Assembly (NCBI RefSeq): GCF_002950945.1
Contig: NZ_CP012673.1
Location: forward strand, 992,001-1,056,000
DNA from: Sorangium cellulosum
GTDB taxonomy: Bacteria; Myxococcota_A; Polyangia; Polyangiales; Polyangiaceae
DNA length: 64,000 nucleotides
Direction of reading: 5' to 3'
Each line of letters opens with the position of its first letter. The stretch's first letter is position 1. Below, in pieces: positions 25,755 to 34,805 of the stretch. A program made the position numbers and the translations under genes. The notes under the pieces were generated by a model. It did no database searches, was not told the DNA's origin, and worked only from the letters and a program-made list of their open reading frames with translations.

Positions 25755-28301
25755 ATGAACAGATTCCGATCGCGCCTCAAGCCCACCCTCTCGTCCGCTG
25801 CGCTGCTGCTGGTCGCAGGGGTCGTCTTCGCGGCGTCCTGCGCCCAGAGCTCCGGCTCGCCGGGCGAATGCAGTGATGGGCTGTCGCTGTGCGACGGTCA
25901 GTGCGTCGATACGCAGGCCAACGCCGATCATTGCGGCGCGTGCGGCATCGCCTGCGCGGAGGGGCAGGGCTGCGCGGAGGGCCGCTGCCGCGGCGGGGAG
26001 GGCGGCGGCGGCGAGGGCGGCGGCGGGGAGGGCGGCGGCGGGGAGGGCGGCGAAGGCGGCGGGGGCGGGCCCGACTCGGGGTGCGAAGAAGGCGAGACCG
26101 CCTGCGCCGGCGTCTGCGCCGATCTCGAGAGCAGCCCGTACCACTGCGGCGCATGCGGCAAGGCCTGCGCGGAGGGGCAGATCTGCGAAGGCGGCGAGTG
26201 CGCCTGCGGCGAGGGCCTCGAGCAATGCGAGGACGTGTGCGTGAGCGTCCAGAGCGACCGGGCGAACTGCGGCGAGTGCGGGAACAGCTGCTCGCCGACC
26301 CAGCAGTGCGTCGAGGGCGCGTGCACCTGCTCCGAGGGCCTCGAGGATTGCGACGGCGCGTGCGCCAACCTGCAGACCAGCGAGCTGCACTGCGGGACCT
26401 GCAATGTCGCGTGCGCGCGAGGGGCGTTCTGCCAGGAGGGCGCGTGCTCCTGCGTCCTCGGAACGACCGAGGAGATCGCGAGCTCGCTCCCGCTGACATT
26501 GACGGGGACGACGGTGGGGGGCGAGACGAACTATGGCCTTGCGTGCGTGGCCGCCGGCTCGTCGGAGCATGTGTATCTCTTCACGGCCCCCGAGCTCGGG
26601 ACCTACACGATGGACACCTTCGGGTCCATGTTCGACACGGCCCTTGGCGTGGTGGGCGCGACCAACTGCGCTCAGCTCGGCTGCAATGACGACGCCCAGG
26701 GCTCCCAGTCCAAGGTCCGTGTCATCCTCGAAGGGGGGCAATCCGTCCTCATCGTCGTGACCGGCTTCGACGGCGAGGAGGGGGACTTCAAGCTCAACCT
26801 GGGGCAGGCCGGCCCGCCGATCTGCCCCACGAGCGACGAGGTCCTCACCGCGGTCCCGCAGGTCATCACCGGCGACACCGCGCTGCTCGGCGACAAGTTC
26901 ACGCCGAGCTGCGGCGACCCCGGCGGCCCTGACGCGAGCTACCTCTTCACGGCGCCGGCCGACGGAAAGTACATCTTCGACACGTTCGGCTCCGGGTACA
27001 ACACGGTGATCGAGCTGCGCGAGGGCGGGTGCGACGGCCGCGCGATCGCTTGCAACGACGACGCCCTGGATGGCACGCAATCGCGCATCACGTGGGACCT
27101 CACCGCCGGCCAGACGGTCGCGGTCATCGTCGACGGCGCGGACGGCGAGGACGGGCCCTTCACGCTGAACATCTCCGAGTGGGTCCCGCCCCCGTGCCCC
27201 ATGGAGGATCTCGGCTCCACGTTCCCGCAGAGCGTGAGCCGCAACACGACGGGCCTCGACCACTATCTGGAGCCGGCCTGCCTCACGGGCTCCGCCCCGG
27301 AGATGAGCTTCAGCTTCACGGCGCCCGCCGCCGGGCGGTACACGTTCGACACGTTCGGATCGAGCTTCGACACCGTGCTCCACGTCCACGAGGGCAGCTG
27401 CACGGGCCGGTCCCTGGGCTGCAACAACGACGCGATGGCCTCCCAGTCGCAGGTCGTGACGCCGCTCGCGGAGGGGCAGACGGCGTACGTGGTCGTGGAC
27501 GGCGCGTTCGGGAGCTCCGGCGCCTTCACGCTCAACATCGACGGGATCCTCGCGCCCGCGTGCCCGGAGCACCTGCTCGAGTCCGCCGTCCCCCAGACGG
27601 TGACGGGCACCACCGCCGGTCGCGGCGACTTCGTGAGCGCGGCCTGCGGCGCGCCCGGCGGCGCCGAGGTGACCTACGGCTTCACCGCCCCCGCCGACGG
27701 CGTGTACGTCTTCGACACGTTCGGCTCGACCTTCAACACGATCGTCCACGTGCTCGACGGCTCGTGCGGCGGCGCGTCGCTCGGCTGCAACGACAACACG
27801 GCGGGCCCGCAGTCGCGGGTGGCGGTGCCGCTCACGGCGGGCCAGGCGGTCGTCGTCGTCGTCGACGGCGCCGGCGCCGGCGCGTCGGGCGCCTACACGC
27901 TCAACGTCACCCTGTTCGACGGCACGGCCACCTGCGCGAGCCCCATCGATCTCGGCTCGACCGTCCCGCGGACGGAGACGGGCTCCACCTTGACGCAGCC
28001 GAACTCCGCCGCGCCGAGCTGCGTCGCGTCGAGCGGCAACGACCGGGTCTACCGCTTCACCGCGCCGGCGGCCGGGACCTACGTGATCGACACGTTGTCC
28101 TCGACCTTCGACACCGTCCTCCACGTGCACGACGGCGCCAGCTGCTCCGGCCCCGAGCTCGCGTGCAACGACAACACGAGCGGCGCCACCTCCCGCGTGA
28201 GCGTGACCCTCACCGCGGGGCAGGTGATCACGATCGTCGCCGACAGCCGGGCCTCCGCGTCCGGCAACCTCACGCTGCACATCAACGCGGCGGCGCCTTG
28301 A
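25755..28301 (+). CDS. Cys-rich lipoprotein with five PPC-like beta domains, paralogue of the upstream gene
   Basis: ATG at 25755 follows AAGGAT by five bases. The product is 848 residues, with the same architecture as the preceding gene. The signal ends in FAASC. Four Cys-rich HCGxC units are present, but here a Gly/Glu linker of GGEGG repeats separates the first from the rest. Five beta domains follow (motif YxFTAPxxGxYxFDTFGS). The two genes are 213 bases apart and clearly arose by tandem duplication, then differ in domain number (seven versus five), so domain arrays gain or lose units. The function is inferred as surface or secreted binding. Confidence 0.82.
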   Translation: MNRFRSRLKPTLSSAALLLVAGVVFAASCAQSSGSPGECSDGLSLCDGQCVDTQANADHCGACGIACAEGQGCAEGRCRGGEGGGGEGGGGEGGGGEGGEGGGGGPDSGCEEGETACAGVCADLESSPYHCGACGKACAEGQICEGGECACGEGLEQCEDVCVSVQSDRANCGECGNSCSPTQQCVEGACTCSEGLEDCDGACANLQTSELHCGTCNVACARGAFCQEGACSCVLGTTEEIASSLPLTLTGTTVGGETNYGLACVAAGSSEHVYLFTAPELGTYTMDTFGSMFDTALGVVGATNCAQLGCNDDAQGSQSKVRVILEGGQSVLIVVTGFDGEEGDFKLNLGQAGPPICPTSDEVLTAVPQVITGDTALLGDKFTPSCGDPGGPDASYLFTAPADGKYIFDTFGSGYNTVIELREGGCDGRAIACNDDALDGTQSRITWDLTAGQTVAVIVDGADGEDGPFTLNISEWVPPPCPMEDLGSTFPQSVSRNTTGLDHYLEPACLTGSAPEMSFSFTAPAAGRYTFDTFGSSFDTVLHVHEGSCTGRSLGCNNDAMASQSQVVTPLAEGQTAYVVVDGAFGSSGAFTLNIDGILAPACPEHLLESAVPQTVTGTTAGRGDFVSAACGAPGGAEVTYGFTAPADGVYVFDTFGSTFNTIVHVLDGSCGGASLGCNDNTAGPQSRVAVPLTAGQAVVVVVDGAGAGASGAYTLNVTLFDGTATCASPIDLGSTVPRTETGSTLTQPNSAAPSCVASSGNDRVYRFTAPAAGTYVIDTLSSTFDTVLHVHDGASCSGPELACNDNTSGATSRVSVTLTAGQVITIVADSRASASGNLTLHINAAAP

Positions 28302-28332
28302 CGCGACGACGCGGCGGCGCCTTGACGCGGGC
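28285..28332 (+). repeat. 24-bp tandem duplication spanning the stop codon
   Basis: The 24 bases ending the lipoprotein gene (ACGCGGCGGCGCCTTGACGC plus four) are repeated at once, so a second copy of the last codons and stop lies in the 3' region. It is a small slippage product. Confidence 0.75.
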
Positions 28333-28742
28333 AGGCCAGCTGACCTGGGCCGCGCCCCGCGCGGCCGGTCGGGCGCTGCCGCGGGCTGCCGCGCCGCGGT
28401 GGGCTGGCCGCCGGGCGCGACGGACCGGCGACCGCGGCGCGTTATGGTCCACCGCGTCCACCCGCGTCCACCTGCGTCCACCCGAGGCAAGGCCGCCGGC
28501 GACCGGGGCCGGCTGGGGCCGGGGCCACGTCCGCGCCGCCGGGGCCACGCCCGGATCGCGTAGGGTCAGGTGGCCCGGCGTGGCGCGATGGATGGCAATG
28601 GCGGGCGGCGCGCCGCCCGGCGGAGGAGCGCCGCGGCTCCCTAGGAGTTTTCTTGAGAGCTGCGCGCGCCCGTGCGAGTCTCGCGCCCCGGGACGCGCGT
28701 CCGTGATCCTCCGGGACGTGTCCCCGTGCTCCGGATCGAACC
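28302..28742. other. Intergenic region with short tandem repeats
   Basis: About 440 bases. Besides the 24-bp duplication at its left end, it holds three tandem CGCGTCCACC-like units near 28455-28485. No credible gene is visible. The promoter of the TPR gene must lie toward the right end. Confidence 0.5.
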
Positions 28743-29864
28743 ATGCCAAAGGAACGTGTGTTCTCCCTCGATGCCGTGCGGACCGACGGCTGGTTCGAGC
28801 GTATAGGCGACGGCATCGGCAGCTTCCAGGCCCTGTGTGAGATCGTAGGCGAGGCGTTCTTCGCGTTCTCGATGATCACGGGCGCGCGCATCACGGCGCT
28901 GACCGTCGATCGCCGCAACCCGGACAACACGCTGGTCGACTTCGTGATCGCGCCGCCGGGCGAGGAGGACATCGACGGCGACGTCCAGCGGCTCACGCTC
29001 GCCGACTTCCGCCACCGCCTCGTCGGCGCCCTGCTCACGGACGACACGACGCCCCACGCCCCGGAGCGGGACACCGACCTCGAGGGCATCCAGCTCCACA
29101 TCGGCGTCCGCTACCTGCTGCTCGCCCCGCTCTACGGGTACAGCCTCCGCAAGCTCTTCGTCGAGGGGAAGACCTCGCGCCTGCTCCTCCTGCGCGACGG
29201 CATCGAGGAGACGCACGAGCTGAACGAGTTCCGCGCGCGCATCCGCTCGCACGTGCGCGACGAGCTGGAGCGGGCCTCGGCCGGGGCGCGCTCCGCCATC
29301 GATCTCACGAAGGTCGCCGAGGCCGAGGTCGCCTCCCAGCGCGGCGACTTCCCGAAGGTGATCCAGCTGCTCGGCACGTGGCCGGCGCCGCTCGCCATCT
29401 TCCTGCGCACGCCCGAGGGGCAGATGCTGACGCCGGACGCCCGCAGCCTGATCGCCAAGGGCCTCGGCCTGCTCGGCACCGCGTGCGTCAAGCTCGGCGA
29501 GGAGCACCAGGGCGAGGAGGTCATGCGCCTCGCCGTGCAGTACGCGCAGGACGGGGCCGCCGCCGGCGACATCTTCCGCCGGCTGGGCGAGGCCATGCTC
29601 GACGACGGGCGGGCGGGCGAGGCCATCGGGCCGCTCCGGCGCGCCGCGAACCTCGGCGCCCCGCCGAAGCACATCTGGCCGCTGCTCGCGCGCGCGTTCG
29701 TGCAGCGCAAGAAGTTCGTCGCCGCGCTCGCCTGCGTCCGCGAGGCGCGGAGCGTCGGCGTGCCGGACGCCGAGATGGTCGAGGAAATCCGCGAGATCGA
29801 GGCCACCCTGGGCACGGCGCTCACCGCGTGGCGCGGGCTGGTCCTCGCCGCGAACCGCTCCTAA
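28743..29864 (+). CDS. TPR-containing protein of unknown function
   Basis: 373 residues. The N-terminal half (about 1-175) is a mixed alpha/beta domain of unknown family, with LQLHIGVRYLLLAPLYG-like hydrophobic stretches but no signal peptide. The C-terminal half (about 195-370) forms helical pairs typical of degenerate TPR repeats: GLGLLGTACVKLGEEHQG, IFRRLGEAMLDDGRAGEA and AFVQRKKFVAALACV. Such scaffolds mediate protein-protein contacts. It precedes the complex I operon by 273 bases on the same strand, with no evidence of a functional link. Confidence 0.75.
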   Translation: MPKERVFSLDAVRTDGWFERIGDGIGSFQALCEIVGEAFFAFSMITGARITALTVDRRNPDNTLVDFVIAPPGEEDIDGDVQRLTLADFRHRLVGALLTDDTTPHAPERDTDLEGIQLHIGVRYLLLAPLYGYSLRKLFVEGKTSRLLLLRDGIEETHELNEFRARIRSHVRDELERASAGARSAIDLTKVAEAEVASQRGDFPKVIQLLGTWPAPLAIFLRTPEGQMLTPDARSLIAKGLGLLGTACVKLGEEHQGEEVMRLAVQYAQDGAAAGDIFRRLGEAMLDDGRAGEAIGPLRRAANLGAPPKHIWPLLARAFVQRKKFVAALACVREARSVGVPDAEMVEEIREIEATLGTALTAWRGLVLAANRS

Positions 29865-30137
29865 CGTTGCGGGCGCGGCGTGCCGTGCGGCGTGCGGCGC
29901 AACGTCACGGACCGCCTCCATTGACACCCCCGCGGCGGGCGACTAGATCCGGCGCCCGGCGCGGATTAAGCCGAGATTGCTCGGATTTTCGCTGCTTCCG
30001 GCAGGGTCGCCGCGCCGCTCTCACCAAGTTGGACTGCATGGTTCGGGGCCGCGGGCCCCGAGGTCTCGCCTGAAAGGCCGCGCGCTGCGGCGAGACGGTC
30101 GACCCTCCCGGGGGTTACCCGCAGGAGTGCTCTCTCG

Positions 30138-30494
30138 ATGGCCACCTACATCCCCTTGTTCCTGCTGTTCCTCGTGGCCGCCGTCATCGCGCTCGCCATG
30201 TTCACGCTGACGTCGCTGCTCGGCCCGAAGAACCCGACGGCCGAGAAGATGATCCCGTACGAATGCGGCAGCGATTCGACGGGCGGGCGCTTCGTCAAGC
30301 CGAGCGTGAAGTTCTACCTGACGGCGATCCTCTTTGTCGTGTTCGACATCGAGGCGGTCCTTATTTACCCGTGGACTGTCCAGTTCCGCTCGCTGGGCTG
30401 GACGGGCCTCGCGACGATGGCCTCGTTCATCGCGTTGCTCGTCGTCGCCCTCGTGTACGTGTGGAAGAAGGGAGCTCTGGAATGGGAGAAATAA
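30138..30494 (+). CDS. nuoA: NADH-quinone oxidoreductase subunit A
   Basis: 118 residues with three membrane helices (about 7-27, 62-82, 88-108). The family motif is clear: PYECGSDSTG followed by FYLTAILFVVFDIEAVLIYPW, which contains the conserved acidic residues of the quinone-proximal TMH1-2 loop. AGGAG lies eight bases before the ATG. It opens a seven-gene complex I cluster; its stop overlaps nuoB by 13 bases. Confidence 0.95.
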   Translation: MATYIPLFLLFLVAAVIALAMFTLTSLLGPKNPTAEKMIPYECGSDSTGGRFVKPSVKFYLTAILFVVFDIEAVLIYPWTVQFRSLGWTGLATMASFIALLVVALVYVWKKGALEWEK

Positions 30495-31066
30495 AGAGCG
30501 GAAGCACCTCGATGCGGGTGCTCGACGGGGGCGAGCACGGCTTCGCGACCACCCGCGTGGACGCGCTGCTCAACTGGGCGAAGAAGTACTCCCTGTTCCA
30601 GTACCCGTTCGTGACGGCGTGTTGCGGGATGGAGTACATGGCCATGGCGAGCCCGCGCTACGACATGGCGCGGTTCGGCGCCGAGGTGCCGCGCTTCTCG
30701 CCGCGCCAGGCCGACCTGCTCTGGGTGGTGGGGACCATCAGCCAGCGCCAGGCGCCCGCGCTGAAGCGCATCTACGAGCAGATGGCGGACCCGAAGTGGG
30801 TCCTCGCCTTCGGCACCTGCGCGTCGTGCGGCGGCTTCTACGACAACTACACGACGGTCGCCGGCATCGACAAGGTGATCCCCACGGACGTCTACGTGCC
30901 CGGATGTCCGCCGCGGCCCGAGGCGGTGCTCGACGGCCTCATGCTGCTCCAGGACAAGATCGCGCGCGGCGACCGCACGCCCGCGATCGTGAAGCCGCGG
31001 GAGGATCCCGCGCAGGCCCCCGATCGGCTCGTCACCCTCCGCAAGAGCGACAGGAGCGCGCCGTGA
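30482..31066 (+). CDS. nuoB: NADH-quinone oxidoreductase subunit B
   Basis: ATG at 30482 lies inside the end of nuoA (13-base overlap), giving 194 residues that match the family start. It ligates iron-sulfur cluster N2, the last electron donor to quinone, through the Cys pair in ACCGMEYMA together with GTCASCGG and VPGCPPRPE. All four ligands are present. It sits at the junction of the peripheral and membrane arms. The C-terminus is Arg/Pro-rich and overlaps nuoC by four bases. Confidence 0.95.
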   Translation: MGEIKSGSTSMRVLDGGEHGFATTRVDALLNWAKKYSLFQYPFVTACCGMEYMAMASPRYDMARFGAEVPRFSPRQADLLWVVGTISQRQAPALKRIYEQMADPKWVLAFGTCASCGGFYDNYTTVAGIDKVIPTDVYVPGCPPRPEAVLDGLMLLQDKIARGDRTPAIVKPREDPAQAPDRLVTLRKSDRSAP

Positions 31067-31743
31067 GCAAGAAGGTCCTCGACCTCCTGACGGCGCAGTT
31101 CCCGGGCGCCATCCTGGAGACGCACTCGCAGTTCGGCGACGACACGGCCGTGATCGACCCGGTCGCGTGGCGGGACGTCGCGCTCTTCCTGCGCAACGAC
31201 CCGCGCTGCCTGATGAACATGTTCGTCGACCTCACGGCGGTCGACTACCTCTGGCGCGGCGACGTGCCCCGCTTCGAGGTGGTCTGCCACCTCCGCTCCT
31301 TCGAGCGCAACCACCGCATCCGGATCAAGGCGCGCGTGGGCGACGAGGAGGGCAACGGCGCCGAGGTCGACTCGCTCGTCCCGGTGTGGAAGGGCGCGAA
31401 CTGGTTCGAGCGCGAGTGCTTCGACCTGCTCGGCATCGTCTTCAAGGGGCACCCCGACCTCCGGCGCATCCTGATGTACCCGGAGTTCGAGGGGCACCCC
31501 CTGCGCAAGGACTACCCCGCGAACCGCATCCAGCCGCTGGTGCCGTTCCGCGACGTCCCGAACACCGGCAAGCTGGCGCCGTTCGGCCCCGACGAGGGCA
31601 TGAGCTTCGGCCGCCAGTCGCACGACTTCGCGCTCTACAACGACGGGCGCGGCGTGACCCTCGAATCCACCGGCGGCGACGAGCCTTCCGACCAGGCCAA
31701 GCCGCACGGCCAAAGCCCGCTCGTTCTCGAGGAGCGAAGTTAA
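31063..31743 (+). CDS. nuoC: NADH-quinone oxidoreductase subunit C
   Basis: GTG at 31063 overlaps the nuoB stop (GTGA), and AGGAG lies seven bases upstream. The product is 226 residues. The family signature is present: WFERECFDLLGIVFKGHPDLRR and GHPLRKDYP. NuoC packs against NuoD in the peripheral arm and carries no cofactor. It is a separate gene here, not fused to nuoD as in Escherichia coli. Confidence 0.95.
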   Translation: MSKKVLDLLTAQFPGAILETHSQFGDDTAVIDPVAWRDVALFLRNDPRCLMNMFVDLTAVDYLWRGDVPRFEVVCHLRSFERNHRIRIKARVGDEEGNGAEVDSLVPVWKGANWFERECFDLLGIVFKGHPDLRRILMYPEFEGHPLRKDYPANRIQPLVPFRDVPNTGKLAPFGPDEGMSFGRQSHDFALYNDGRGVTLESTGGDEPSDQAKPHGQSPLVLEERS

Positions 31744-31749
31744 CGCACC

Positions 31750-32964
31750 ATGGAACCTCTGGATCGCGATCTTGACGAGGGCGCGCTCGAGCTGCCGAGC
31801 GAGCCGATGCTCCTCAACATGGGGCCGTCCCACCCGGCGATGCACGGCACGGTGAGGATCGTGCTCGAGCTGTCCGGCGAGCAGATCAACAAGGCCGACG
31901 TGCAGATCGGCTACCTGCACCGCGGCTTCGAGAAGATGTGCGAGCGCGGCACGTGGACGCAGGTCTTCCCGTACGTCGACCGGCTCAACTACGTCTCGCC
32001 GATGCTCAACAACGTCGGCTTCGCGCTGGCGGTCGAGAAGATGCTCGGCGTCACGGTCCCGGAGCGCTGCCAGTACTACCGCGTGATCCTCGGCGAGATG
32101 GCGCGGATCTGCGACCACATGATCTGCAGCGGCGCCATGAGCATGGAGCTCGGCGCGTTCACGCCGTTCCTCTATCTCTGCCGCGCGCGCGAGATCTTCT
32201 GGGAGATCTTCGAGGAGGAGACCGGCGCCCGCCTGACGCACAGCTTCGGCCGCGTCGGCGGCATGGCGCAGCCGCCCACGGCCGACTTCAAGGCGATGGT
32301 CCGCGCCGGCCTCGCCCGCGTGCTCGCGCTCGTGCACGACGCCGAGAAGCTCATCCTGAAGAACCGCATCTTCCTCGACCGCCTCGACGGCGTCGGGCGG
32401 ATCTCGAAGGAGGACGCGCTCGCGCTCGGCTGGACGGGCGTCTGCCTCCGGGCGACCGGCGTGGCGTACGACGTGCGCCGCGCGAACCCGTACATGGTCT
32501 ACGACCGCTTCGACTTCGACGTGCCGGTCGGGACGCGCGGCGACAACTACGACCGGTTCATGTGCCGCCAGGAGGAGATCCGCCAGGCGGGCAGGATCAT
32601 CGAGCAGGCGCTCGATCAGATGCCCGACGAGGGGCCGATCAACATCGACGATCCGCGCATCGTGCTGCCGCCCAAGGAGGAGGTCTACACGACCATCGAG
32701 GCGACGATCCAGCACTTCAAGATCGTGATGGAGGGCATCAAGGTGCCCGCCGGCGAGTGCTACTCGTACACCGAGGCCGGCAACGGCGAGCTCGGCTTCT
32801 ACCTGGTGTCCGACGGCAGCGGCACGCCCTACCGCGTCCGCATCCGCCCGCCGTGCTTCGCCACGACGCAGGGGCTCTCCCAGCTCATCACCGGGCTGAT
32901 GATCCCGGACGTCGTGCCGACCTTCGGCTCCCTCAACATGATCGGCGGGGAGTGCGACCACTGA
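31750..32964 (+). CDS. nuoD: NADH-quinone oxidoreductase subunit D
   Basis: 404 residues, full length for an unfused NuoD (the 49-kDa homologue). It forms the quinone-binding pocket with NuoB. The motif NMGPSHPAMHGT places the conserved His near residue 28, and RICDHMICSGAM, LRATGV and the C-terminal FGSLNMIGGECDH are as expected. The gene starts six bases after the nuoC stop. Confidence 0.96.
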   Translation: MEPLDRDLDEGALELPSEPMLLNMGPSHPAMHGTVRIVLELSGEQINKADVQIGYLHRGFEKMCERGTWTQVFPYVDRLNYVSPMLNNVGFALAVEKMLGVTVPERCQYYRVILGEMARICDHMICSGAMSMELGAFTPFLYLCRAREIFWEIFEEETGARLTHSFGRVGGMAQPPTADFKAMVRAGLARVLALVHDAEKLILKNRIFLDRLDGVGRISKEDALALGWTGVCLRATGVAYDVRRANPYMVYDRFDFDVPVGTRGDNYDRFMCRQEEIRQAGRIIEQALDQMPDEGPINIDDPRIVLPPKEEVYTTIEATIQHFKIVMEGIKVPAGECYSYTEAGNGELGFYLVSDGSGTPYRVRIRPPCFATTQGLSQLITGLMIPDVVPTFGSLNMIGGECDH

Positions 32965-33104
32965 GCGGGGCCGCCGAGCGAGGCGCCTGAGCGAAGACTG
33001 AGAAGACCGAGCGAGGACCGAGGGCGACGGCGAGAGGAGCGCTCGCGTCGACCGACTTAAGGATGCAGGGGCCCTGCGCGGCCCTGCCGGGAATCGAGAT
33101 CACG

Positions 33105-34805
33105 ATGCCTACGATCAAGATCGACGGAAGGGAGATCCCCTTCGAGAGCGGTGACACGATCATCCGGGCGGCGCACCGCTCCGGGATCGACATCCCCCAC
33201 TACTGCTGGCACCCCGGCCTCTCCGTCGCCGCCAACTGCCGGATGTGCCTCGTGGAGGTGCTGCCCCCGCCGGGGCGGCCGGCGATGAGCCTCGACATCC
33301 TGCGCTGGGATCCGGCGAAGCAGGACTACGTGCCGGCGGCGAAGCCGAAGCTCCAGCCCGCGTGCCAGATGGGCTGCGCGCCCGGCATGGAGGTGCTCTC
33401 CGAGAGCAGCGACCACGTGGCCGAGGCGCGCTCGGCGGTGCAGGAGCTGCTCCTCCTGAACCACCCGGTCGACTGCCCGATCTGCGACCAGGCCGGCGAG
33501 TGCCGCCTCCAGGACTACTGGCTCGAGCACCAGCGCAAGGGCAAGCGCATGCAGCAGGAGCCGGTCCACAAGCCGAAGGCGGTCGTCTTCGGGCCGACCA
33601 TCGTCTACGACGCCGAGCGCTGCATCGTCTGCACGCGGTGCATCCGCGTCTGCAACGAGCTCGCCAAGGACCCGGTGCTCTCGGTCCGCGAGCGCGGCAA
33701 CCTCGGGGAGATCACGGTCTCGCCCGGGCGGGAGCTCGATCACGACTACACGCTGATGACCGAGCACGTGTGCCCGGTCGGCGCGCTCACGTCGCGCGAC
33801 TTCCGGTTCAAGGCGCGGGTCTGGTTCCTCCGCAGCGCCCGGACCGTCTGCCAGGGCTGCGCGACGGGCTGCAACGCCTACCTCGACTACGACCCGCGCA
33901 ACAACACGCCGTACCGGCACCGGCCGCGCGAGAACATGGCGGTCAACACGTACTGGATGTGCGACGACGGCATGCTCTCGTACCGGCGCGCGGTCGAGGG
34001 GCGGCTGCTCACGGCGCTCGTCGGCAACGACGACGCGAGCCTCGACGACGCGCTCGCCGCGGCCAAGGAGCAGCTCACCGGCCACGCCGACGACCCGTCG
34101 AAGGTCGCGATCGTCCTGTCCGCCCAGCACTCGAACGAGGACAACTTCGCGCTCTACCACCTGGCGACGACGTATCTCGGCGCGACCGACTTCTTCGTGT
34201 CGGGCAAGCCGCTCGGCCGCGGCGACGAGATCCTCATGAGCGAGGACAAGAACCCGAACACCCGCGGCGTGATGCAGATCGCCGCGGCGACCCCGCCGCG
34301 CCCGGTGGCGGAGCTGCTCCAGGGCATCGCGTCGGGGCAGTACGCGTTCGTGATCGCGCTCGGGTCGGACCTCGAGGTCGACGCGGGCGAGGCGCAGCGG
34401 GCGCTCTCGCGCCTGAAGGGCGTGGTGACGATCGCCGCGCACGAGGGCCCGCTCGCGAAGGCGGCGCGCGTCGCCCTGCCCGCGTGCTCGTGGGCCGAGG
34501 CCGAGGGGACGTACGTGAACCGGAAGGGCATGGCGCAGGGCAGCGAGCGGGCGATCCGCCCCCACGGCGACTCGCGCCCCGCCTGGGAGCTGATCGGCCG
34601 GCTCGGGCGCACGCTCGGCTACGCGACCGGCTGGAAGACCCTCGCCGACATTCGCCGCGCGATGCCGCCCGGCGCCGCGGTCGCGGGCGGGCTGTCCCCG
34701 GCGCCGGCGGCGCCCGGCGGCGCGCCTGGGCCCCACGCGTCCGCGGCGACCGCCGTCGCCGACGTGGCGCGGCCTGAGATCAAGAAGACGGAGGCCACGG
34801 CATGA
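33105..34805 (+). CDS. nuoG: NADH-quinone oxidoreductase subunit G, short form
   Basis: ATG at 33105 begins the ferredoxin-like start MPTIKIDGREI; an in-frame ATG at 33063 adds an unrelated leader. The product is 566 residues, shorter than typical NuoG (about 700-900). The N-terminus carries the [2Fe-2S] ligands (HYC, ANCRMC, QMGC), the His-Cys cluster HPVDCPICDQAGEC, and the [4Fe-4S] set CIVCTRCIRVC with CPVGAL. A further CQGCATGC plus a later Cys matches the extra N7-type cluster. The molybdopterin-like domain is truncated. It follows nuoD directly: nuoE and nuoF, which normally lie between, are absent from the window. Confidence 0.92.
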   Translation: MPTIKIDGREIPFESGDTIIRAAHRSGIDIPHYCWHPGLSVAANCRMCLVEVLPPPGRPAMSLDILRWDPAKQDYVPAAKPKLQPACQMGCAPGMEVLSESSDHVAEARSAVQELLLLNHPVDCPICDQAGECRLQDYWLEHQRKGKRMQQEPVHKPKAVVFGPTIVYDAERCIVCTRCIRVCNELAKDPVLSVRERGNLGEITVSPGRELDHDYTLMTEHVCPVGALTSRDFRFKARVWFLRSARTVCQGCATGCNAYLDYDPRNNTPYRHRPRENMAVNTYWMCDDGMLSYRRAVEGRLLTALVGNDDASLDDALAAAKEQLTGHADDPSKVAIVLSAQHSNEDNFALYHLATTYLGATDFFVSGKPLGRGDEILMSEDKNPNTRGVMQIAAATPPRPVAELLQGIASGQYAFVIALGSDLEVDAGEAQRALSRLKGVVTIAAHEGPLAKAARVALPACSWAEAEGTYVNRKGMAQGSERAIRPHGDSRPAWELIGRLGRTLGYATGWKTLADIRRAMPPGAAVAGGLSPAPAAPGGAPGPHASAATAVADVARPEIKKTEATA

